Shown: positions 56,330 to 64,000 of the stretch, piece after piece
Position numbering within the stretch: position 1 is the stretch's first letter
How the letters are laid out: each line of letters begins with the position of its first letter
Origin: Ilex aquifolium
Lineage: Eukaryota; Streptophyta; Magnoliopsida; Aquifoliales; Aquifoliaceae
Length of the DNA: 64,000 nt
NCBI GenBank assembly: GCA_951799425.1
Contig: OX637403.1
Location: 32,900,811 to 32,964,810 of the forward strand
Direction of reading: 5' to 3'
Translations under genes and position numbers: made by a program
The notes under the pieces: model-generated
The model's input: the letters and a program-made list of their open reading frames with translations, nothing else
The model's database searches: none
What the model was told of the DNA's origin: nothing

Positions 56330-57480
56330 TTTGCCCCTCAATGCCCTGTTTCCAATGAAACTTAGAGAAGAAGACATTTAGTTGAATCTGGATCTTGGCT
56401 GGTAAAGACTCCTCTTCATTACAGAATCAAGGTCAATGTCAAGGTGATCAGTTTCAACCCAACAAGGACTTTCTAGCAATTTGAGACAAATCCAACTACG
56501 TCTATGTTCTGCTTCGACTGAATTTCGAGGATCGACCTGTCCGGTTAGGTCACCGGGTTCCACTTGCCCGGTCAGGTCGTATGGTTCCACCTGTCCGGTC
56601 AGGTGGCAGGGGCTCGGAGGAGAGGCAACCCAAGCAATGGGCGCAGAGGCACCGTTGGGCGTGGCGCTGTTGGGCGAGGCTCCGTTTCTAGAGGCGCCGT
56701 TTGGAGGAGCGTCATGTGCGTTGGAGCAGGGGAGCTAGTACCCAGGAGTAGGTGCCAGATCCTTAGTGTTGGGAGCATAGACATGCCTTGTGTGCGCTAG
56801 GTGTTAAGCACGGGAGCGCTGCGGCAACGAGGCGGCGGTGCCCGATGGGCGCAAAAAGGATGAGACCCGATTATTGACATTCAATCTAATATAGTCCCCC
56901 GGTTTACAGTCGACCTGAGTTTCAAGAGCGGGTCTAGAGATGACAAAAACAATGTTACTCGAACATCAAAATATCCAACATAATTACCTTGAGAGAGGGG
57001 CAGACACATCAGCCTGTAGAGAAATAGTGGCTGCTTGAGTGAGAGCAAAAACAAAGTTTGATGTTGCTCATGAGAGAGCTGTGACTCTTGAGACCGAGCT
57101 TCTGGCGACCGTGAGATAGTCGATAAGTTGGAGGTAAATTGACTGTGAGGCTGCCCGCATGAGAACAGAGGCAGAATTTGAGGGTTGCTTGTGAGAAAGC
57201 TATACCTTTTGAGGCCGAGCTTTTGGCGACCCGCGAGAGAGCCACAAAGCTGGAGAAATAGGCTGCCTGCTTGAGAGCAGAGTAGAGATAGGCCAAGATT
57301 TTGGCAATCCGCAAGAGAGTCGCTAAGTTGGAGACATAGACTATCTGCTTAAGAGCATAGCAGAGATAGGCCAAGCTTTTGACGACCCGCTAGAGAGCCG
57401 CTAAGTTGGAGACATAGACTGCCTTCTTAAGAGCAAAGTAGAGATATGTCAAATTTTTGGCGACCTGCGAGATGATTCAC
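56330..57480 (-). other. Untranslated internal region of the gag-only element
   Basis: Contains two GTTCCACCTG/TTGTCCGGTCAGGT-type repeats (56530-56610), GGCGCCGTT-type repeats (56640-56710) and diverged repeats with CTGCTTGAGAGCA (57020-57460). No coding frame. Confidence 0.6.
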
Positions 57481-57489
57481 CTTGCCTGG

Positions 57490-58569
57490 ACCTGTTGATT
57501 TCCTCAGCATTCATATATTTTTAAGTTTTTGCCAATAGCTCTGACATGCTCTTTGGTGGTCGTTTCATTACTGAAATGAGAAAACTGGATGAGCGGAGGC
57601 CTTCTAGAAAGACGGTCATGGTGACTTTGTTATTGGGCTCCTCAATTTGGAGGACCTCCTCGTTAAAACGAGTGAGGTAACTCCTTAGACTCTCGTCTCG
57701 ATCCTGTTTTACGCTAAGCAGATGGGTGACAGACTTCTGCTAGCGGCGTCCACCAATGAACTGTACCACAAAGGATCTGCTTAGTTCGACGAAGGAGCCT
57801 ATGGAGGTTAGGTGAGTTTGGCGAACCACTGTCTGGCAGATCCCTTCAAGGTAGTCGGAAAAAGCCCTACACATGATTTCATCAGGAACATTGTGTAGTT
57901 GCATCAACGACTTGTAAGTTTCAAGGTGATCAAGTGGGTCTTTTGTACCGTCAAAAGTTTCGACGGATAGCATTTTGAATTTTTGGGAGGTGGTGTAGTT
58001 TGCCACGTCTGGCACAAAAGGCGTGTCAGTTCGCCTTACAAGATAGTCCACAATATCGGGTCCTTGTGCCTTCATGGCGTTGAAGACGTCGCCCAGTTGA
58101 TTTTGCACCTCTTTGATTTTTTCGTCCCAGTGATTGAGAGCTTCTTTGGAATTGTCATGGAAATGACTCCCATATTCCACACTTTGATTTTCGCCCTCAT
58201 CCTCTTGGAAATGAGGGTCTTCACCATGAGAAGAGAGAGCTTGAGGAGGAGGTGGATGTGCCTCATGGTTCTGGTGCGGGGCTCCCTGTATGGGGCGCCC
58301 TAGGGAGCTCCCAAAGGGGTGCCCAAGTGGGGAGCTCCTTGATGCCCAGGGCGTGGAGCTCCTATGGCTTGAGGTCCTCTGGGTTGTGCTCCTCTTTGTT
58401 GTCCAACGAGCATCAGTTGCTGGATCTGTTGATTTTGAGTTACGAGCTGCTGCATTGTTTCCAGCATCTGTTGTGCATTTAGAACATGATTGGTTGATGG
58501 AGGAGCAACCTCCTCCTCTCATGGTGGATTGTCTTCAGGTTGATTCATGGATCTAGTGGTGATCGTCAT
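57490..58569 (-). pseudogene. Decayed gag of the gag-only element
   Basis: The likely start is MTITTRSMNQPEDNPP (58569), similar to MAITTRS at 14423, but a stop follows after 16 codons. The gag domain (WDEKIKEVQNQLGDVFNAMK, DPLDHLETYKSLMQLHNV) is visible in another frame at about 58130-57740. Downstream gag signatures are in further frames to about 57500. Several frameshifts make it non-coding. Confidence 0.85.
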
Positions 58570-58607
58570 AGGTATAGGAAGAAGAGTGCTTGGGTGAGAA
58601 CTTTGTC

Positions 58608-58627
58608 GTTTCCCACAGACGGCGCCA
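58608..58627 (-). other. Primer-binding site
   Basis: The minus strand reads TGGCGCCGTCTGTGGGAAA, the same as in the other two LTR elements. Confidence 0.75.
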
Positions 58628-58630
58628 AAC

Positions 58631-59269
58631 TGATGATGCACAAATTGGTTTTGTACACCACCTGTCAAGTGATTGATAATTAATACAGTAATTAATGAGT
58701 AAGAGAGAAACACAAGCAAGACAAAGATGTAGAGTGGTTCGGTCAACATGACCTATGTCCACTATGAAATGCTAGGGTCGCCTGGGTATTTTATTACTCC
58801 GAGGAGCGTAGGGAGAGCAAGGAGATACTATGAGAGATAGATGAGAGTGATAACAGATGTGTTTGATTGTGTGTGATGCCCCTAAAATATTGACGGGGTT
58901 TACAATTTATAGTCGCTTCCTAACAGATTGAGTTGGTTTATTAGCAATTAAAAGACTAATTTGGTAGAGCTGGCGCCATCTTCTCAACGAATGAGGTAGT
59001 TACGACGCTCCCCATAAGATCCGGTCAAAGGATGACGTGGTGGTTGATTTTTTCCAAAGCGGCGTGGATGAGGTTCTTGGGATGACCCTTACTCCAAGGT
59101 GGCTTGGATGAGGCTCTTGGGATGACCCTGCTTACTCCTTTGGTGATGTAGCTCTTCGAACCCTGATGAGTTTGACTGAGCATGAACCTCTTTTGGGCTG
59201 CACCCATTGAATCTTGTGTAGTTAGATTTTTTATTCAAACTAAACTTATAACATAAGTTGGGCCCATCA
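58631..59269 (-). repeat. 5' LTR of the older gag-only element
   Basis: 639 bp. A minus-strand TATAAATT is at 58904-58911. It holds only two minisatellite units. Confidence 0.88.
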
Positions 59270-59274
59270 GATGG

Positions 59275-60002
59275 TAAAAAAATACTTTTGGGTTAACGCA
59301 TTTTGCCGTCTACATTTATCATGCTTTTATGGGTTTATGAACTACAAACTTACCAAAAAACGATCGAAAGCAACTAGCTACATAATTGTTTTCAAAAAAT
59401 ATGGGATAGATATGTTATTTTTATCAATATTTATATAGGTCAGAACATTTGACATCTGTTTTAATCAATTCACATATAACAATATTTAATTTTAGGGGTG
59501 AGTGGACCATGAATTTTCTAAAAATAAACAAGAGCAGGACCCACTATACTAATTTTCAAAAAAAGTAAGAGAGGATAATTGAGAAGCAAGTGTCCGTTTT
59601 CGTCCATGAGTGGGTCCGCCACTGTATGCAACTGTTCTGCTAGTCCTTCAGTTAAAAATATTGTTGGCTTCTAAATTTTCACACACAAACTCGTACTCTA
59701 TCTCAATATATATTTTGTTTGCTTGTTTGTTTGTGAAAACTTGAATTTGAGATAGTATAGATTAATTATTACAACATAGATAGATGTAAATGTTGAACAT
59801 AGGCAATTAAATGGTATTCTAATGCAGTCTCCGTTAATTGTTGAATGATTGTTCATGCATTTGATTTTGGAGGTGGCATTGCAAATCCCAATGGTGCAGC
59901 GGACCTTGGTATGGTGAATGACATTGGCATAGAGGATTATGTTTATCATCTCTGCCTTGAGGATTATGTTCATACATCTACATACAGTACACACCTTGCC
60001 GT
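59275..60002. other. Intergenic, nothing recognised
   Basis: AT-rich, without a supported gene or terminal repeat. Confidence 0.45.
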
Positions 60003-60450
60003 CTATTCGTTTGCTGGAAACAGCAAAGATCTACATAAGGGGAAACTCACTCGGCCCTCATCCACCCAACTATATATCCAGGCACTCTCGCTGGAATACA
60101 TGACCATAATTGGACAGCTCTCTAATTTCCTGGTTCTCCTCAATACTGCTCAAACAAACCGCACAATATGTTTCTTCATCTTCCTGTATCCTGCACTTTT
60201 CGTGAAAAACACAATAATTGATAACTGCAAGTTCTTTTTTGATTGATGTTTTGCGTAAGTGTGTTGGTAGTAGGACTAATGAAGGTGATGGTTGATCCAC
60301 GACAAAAAGAGAACTGGCAGGGTGTAAACAAAAGTATAATAATAGTCCTGCTCTAGTGGATGATTGAATAAATGCAGGCGAGAGTGTGGTATCATAAGAC
60401 ATAAATTTGATAGAGATGGTGTAAAAGGTTTGATAAAACTGAGATTGCAA
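60003..60450 (-). pseudogene. RING-H2 finger pseudogene (RHA/BRH1-like)
   Basis: The minus-strand frame ends with YCAVCLSSIEENQEIRELSN, then YGHVFQREC. A frameshift separates this from the final RING part, GRVSFPLCRSLLFPANE and a stop at 60003. One zinc ligand appears as Tyr where Cys is expected (NYGH), and a His ligand appears as Gln (VFQREC). Together with the frameshift this means no functional E3 domain. The upstream half (HPASSLFV) is consistent with a short membrane-type RING-H2 protein. A plus-strand 133-aa frame on the opposite strand is a shadow. Confidence 0.75.
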
Positions 60451-60967
60451 TGTTTCACTTTGTCACTGTGAACCCACCACAAGGGAATCCCATGAGGTAA
60501 CATAACAGTGGATTGAACTAAAGAGAGGTAGGAAAACAATTAACAGACTGGTTGGAGGAGAGCATCCGGAGAGGGGATGCATATATTTTTGCTTGGGAAA
60601 ATTGCAGAGGGCATCTATTTTTTGCTTTTAAAAAAAGAAAAAAGAAAAATGGTCTTGGGGTCGGTAAAACCAACATTCCAGATTGGAGCAGCTGGTGATT
60701 GTGATGAACTCAGGACTCAAGCCTTATTCATCTTAGTCAGCCATCCAGTCGTGGGCGGAATGAAATTACACAGAGAAAGTAAAGGGTAGATTGAAGAACC
60801 AATACAATATTCCAGCCCGAAATTAGGCATTAGTTACTCTGAGATCATCAGTACAACTCACAACAATCAAACAGACAGATGCGGGCCAAGTCTAAATGTG
60901 TAAGTGAATTAAATAATATGTTTTATTAGTTTGTATGCTTGGGATGGGAGACTGTTTTATAACAAGA

Positions 60968-61285
60968 AGGGTAATAATAGTTAATTCCTAAACTTTGTCT
61001 TCAATTTTAATTTAGTTCTTGAACTTTTACTTTTTTTAATTTAGTCCATCAACTATCAATTTTATCTCAATTAAATTTTTTTATTTATCCATTTTCACTG
61101 TTAGATCAATTCTGAAATATATCAGATTGGGTTAGTCTCTAGTTGATCTAACGATGAAAATTCATGGAAGGACTTAATTAAGTTGAAATTATTTTTTGAG
61201 GGTCTAAATTAGAATAATTGAAAGTTAAGGAACCAAATTAAAATTAAAGACAAAATTCAGGGACCAAGTATGAATTTTGACCTAA
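60968..61285. mobile_element. Foldback-type MITE
   Basis: The left arm (AATTCCTAAACTTTGTC and AATTTTAATTTAGTTC) is the imperfect reverse complement of the right arm (GAACCAAATTAAAATTAAAG followed by ACAAAATTCAGGGACC). The arms are over 60 bp and the interior is AT-rich. A target duplication was not identified. Confidence 0.55.
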
Positions 61286-61396
61286 CAACAATCGGGAACA
61301 AGTCTACGGGCTTAGACTTGGGCGCCCACTATTTACGCTGCTACGCTCTCTTCTCACCACAAGCCTATATTTGTCATCTAAGTTGAGCAGTCTCCC

Positions 61397-61404
61397 TATA
61401 TAAA
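61397..61404 (+). promoter_or_regulatory. Putative TATA box of the pyrophosphatase gene
   Basis: TATATAAA in CTCCCTATATAAACTCC is about 455 bp upstream of the ATG. The stretch between may include a 5'-UTR intron: there is a donor-like GTACAC at about 61491, and a strong acceptor, TTCTTGATCCCATCAG, ends at 61846, 7 bases before the ATG. Confidence 0.5.
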
Positions 61405-61853
61405 CTCCATTCATTCTTTCTATACAACCAAAAGCCAAAAGCCAGAAGTTGAGTTCGTTGTTACATCGATCTAATCTATTGACCAACCTGGTACACTACA
61501 GGCCTTTGTATATTTGAATATAAATCTTGCATTTGTATTCTGAATTTGATGCACTATTCAAGGAATGGTAGTCTGTCCAACATGAACATGCACGTGTTGA
61601 CTTTTTGGTGTTTTTTACTTATCCCATTTCCCCTTTTAAAGAAGCTTTTTTTCTTTCTTTTCTGAGAATATTGTACCCTCCTCCAAAACCATTCCATTCT
61701 AAAAATTTCCAAACTCCAAATCTTGTGTTTTCGTTTGTTTATACTATATATGGAATTTACTTCTCTTGCCTCTGTTGCGAATTCATTATTTGCTGGAACA
61801 AGTCCTGACAGCCGTGGCACCTTTCATTTCTTCTTGATCCCATCAGAAACAAA

Positions 61854-63912
61854 ATGAGCAATGATACAAATGAAAATGGAGCTCAATCTGCACCACAAAG
61901 AAATGCTCCCCGCCTGAATGAGAGGATCCTTTCAACTTTGTCCAGGAGATCCGTTGCTGCTCATCCTTGGCATGATCTTGAGATAGGTAAGTATATATCA
62001 CATGGACACTTTCATAACTCAAGCCTCTGCTCTGCATACGATTGACAATAAATTCAATACCTTTGGCGCAGGACCCGGAGCTCCTCAGATTGTCAATGTT
62101 GTATGTACTCATTCAACTTATGCCTCTTCTTAAGCATCGATTTAAACATAGTTAAATAATGTTGGCAAAACCTGATATACAGGCAAAACATATGATATTG
62201 TCCCAGTTCCAGTGAAGTACTGATACACCTTCCGTTTGTTTCTACATCTCTTGTTTAACTTAAGACCTATTGTTCTTCGGTAGTCGGTACCAAGGAAGAT
62301 GAGATCATATATTTTGTTGCATGCCAGTTGACCATACCCCAGAATTTTGATCTGCTCTTGCACTGCATTTATCCAAAATTACCCCAACATCATTCAGATT
62401 CAACACGATTTATCATTCCTTATCCTGATCTATTTTATCTTTTGACAAATTAATCTAGTATTAATTTACACAACAGAACACTGTTTTACTAGTTGTTTGA
62501 TGGTCTCTATCTTCCACGTTGACCCTATTAAAGTCCGGATTGAATATGACACAGGTTCTCTATTGCCATCTTATTGGAACTTAGTTTACTTTGATTGGTA
62601 GATTCATCAACTGCCTAGTTGAGACTTACTATCGTTTGGTGTTTAGCCCATATGGCCGTTGATTTGTCAATTAAATGCTGCTTCTATACAGGTTACTGAG
62701 ATAACTAAAGGAAGTAAAGTGAAATATGAACTTGACAAGAAGACTGGTTTGATCAAGGTACGACAGAACCTTCTGTTTCTTGCTTTAAATATTTAATTAT
62801 CAGATCCTACTTTACAGATACTTTTAAGTATATACTAATCAAGATCTACCACGAGGACAAGCCATATGTACTTCTGTATTATTGGCTTTAGCTTTGCATT
62901 CTGATCATTCCCTTGATAGCTTTTTTTCTCACAATTCCAATGGACGCTCAGGTTGATCGCATCTTATATTCATCAGTGGTCTATCCTCATAACTATGGCT
63001 TCATTCCTCGGACATTGTGCGAAGATAATGACCCAATGGACGTATTAGTCCTCATGCAGGTAGGTCAAACATATAGTAAGCATAAATGTATAGGTAAAAG
63101 AACTCTTGTTTTTGCCATACAACCAAGGCATTGGTGGAGAAACATTCTGATATGTTGTAAGGAAGAATCACTAGTCCTCCTTTTCTTTTGCAAGCCAAAG
63201 CTTTAATTTCCAGTTTTTGTAAGATGATCAACTGAAAATAATTCGATCCCTTCAACAGGAACCAGTCCTTCCTGGCTGTTTTCTTCGAGCCAGGGCAATA
63301 GGACTGATGCCTATGATTGATCAGGTATTACTGATGCCTTGAAACTAAACATTTTTGTTCGTTTTGGGTAAATAATATATCAATAACATAATTATGTGTG
63401 TTTATTAGGGAGAGAAGGATGATAAAATCATCGCAGTCTGTGCTGATGATCCAGAGTATCGCCACTACACTGATATCAACCAGCTTGCCCCTCACCGTCT
63501 AACTGAGATCCGTCGGTTCTTTGAAGATTGTATCCTTTTCATCTTTTGAGTTTAAGCTTTCTCAAGAACCTTGTGTGAGATGCGAGGTATTGATCATATG
63601 AGTAAAAAAAATTGCGAACAGAGAATTTTCTTGACAAATATTTAGACAAGAAGAATGAGAACAAAGAGGTTGCAGTTGATGAGTTTCTGCCTTCAACTAC
63701 TGCTCATGATGCTATCCAGTACTCCATGTAAGTTTTACATTTGAAAAATGGATACATGGCAAAGTGAAACTCAAATTTCCATCACTCGCTACAATATCTA
63801 GTTTAGCTCTGTTATTGAATTGAATCATGTGTTTCGTTTTGATTTGATTTTATGGTATTTATTATGCAGGGACCTCTATGCTGAGTACATCATGCAGACC
63901 TTGAGGAAATAG
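61854..63912 (+). CDS. PPA: Soluble inorganic pyrophosphatase (family I)
   Basis: Eight exons: 61854-61986, 62072-62100, 62692-62757, 62952-63059, 63259-63324, 63409-63529, 63646-63727 and 63870-63912, 648 nt in total (215 aa). All introns are GT-AG and in phase. The enzyme hydrolyses pyrophosphate to two phosphates with Mg2+, driving biosynthetic reactions in the cytosol. The active-site signature DNDPMDV is in exon 4; nearby are [20 protein letters not shown] and [14 protein letters not shown]. Exon 6 has [10 protein letters not shown] and [11 protein letters not shown], exon 7 [16 protein letters not shown]. Length and residues match plant PPA proteins (about 212-218 aa). The N-terminal 35 residues are polar with no signal peptide. 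Nothing is missing. The start is the first ATG after the putative leader acceptor. Confidence 0.97.
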
Positions 63913-64000
63913 GCGGATGGGATTTGTGCCTTTGTTATTTGTTGTTTAATGTTTAATTTGGTGCTACTTTTGGTGAAGAAAAAGCGGTTGATTCCAAAGC
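63913..64000 (+). other. 3' UTR of the pyrophosphatase gene (cut by the window)
   Basis: T-rich sequence after the TAG stop. The polyadenylation site is beyond the window. Confidence 0.7.

Larger units (their letters stand above)
54904..59269 (-). mobile_element. Gag-only LTR retrotransposon with a compound LTR (older)
   Basis: Ends TGATGATGC and GGGCCCATCA, with a perfect target duplication GATGG (54899-54903 and 59270-59274). The primer-binding site and purine tract match the element at 13690. The 5' LTR (58631-59269) is 639 bp, but the 3' LTR region (54904-56329) is 1,426 bp because it contains a second, partial LTR copy. Gag is broken and no pol is seen. The internal region carries diverged versions of the GCTCTCAAGCAG repeats. 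Confidence 0.85.

Noticed and set aside
59845..60246. Plus-strand 133-aa frame
   Set aside because: It lies opposite the RING-H2 pseudogene, has no recognised domain, and the RING signature on the minus strand explains the open frame.

Overview
This is nuclear DNA from a flowering plant, most likely a eudicot. It is AT-rich, has long introns and is full of plant-type transposons. Three host genes can be rebuilt exon by exon: a START-domain lipid-binding protein (34725-38191, minus, 6 exons, 431 aa), a GT31 beta-1,3-galactosyltransferase (41468-49095, minus, 11 exons, 406 aa) and a soluble inorganic pyrophosphatase (61854-63912, plus, 8 exons, 215 aa). In all three the exon lengths sum to an exact multiple of three and the frame runs through every junction. 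A RING-H2 pseudogene lies at 60003-60450. I see no tRNA, rRNA, CRISPR or prokaryotic features.

Region 1-10306 consists of head-to-tail Helitron-like elements on the minus strand. Each unit has a 3' hairpin followed by CTAG and, where preserved, a 5' TC-TATATAATAAAG end. Each carries an internal GGT/GGC minisatellite. A block of these units (about 1019-3208) is repeated at 8064-10306. Between the copies is a longer chimeric Helitron (about 3214-8397) holding fragments of host genes, including histone H2B and an AIRP2-like RING protein. A third array of three units lies at 49561-51350, about 470 bp upstream of the galactosyltransferase start.

Region 10307-19064 is AT-rich repeat DNA followed by a hAT-like element (13223-19064). 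A very young gag-only LTR retrotransposon (13690-17792, TSD ATTTC) is inserted inside it. Region 19874-32179 is a 12.3 kb Ty3/Gypsy retrotransposon of the Tat type (TSD AAAAG). On the minus strand it has gag and a broken pol with two RNase H domains. On the opposite strand, between pol and the 3' LTR, it has two extra genes. One of these antisense genes has an intact spliced frame. An 11-copy array of 55-bp units, each with two palindromes, separates the convergent sense and antisense genes. A related solo LTR (32441-33098, TSD ATTCT) and a hAT MITE (33759-34172, TSD TCAACTGC) follow.

The right half is more gene-rich. The galactosyltransferase introns contain a SINE, an inverted-repeat block and an LTR-like promoter. 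An inverted-repeat element (51991-54383) contains an FLZ zinc-finger gene fragment. A second gag-only retrotransposon (54904-59269, TSD GATGG, minus) has a compound LTR and a decayed gag. The two gag-only elements and the Tat element share the primer-binding site sequence and terminal bases, so the large element or a relative could have mobilised the small ones.
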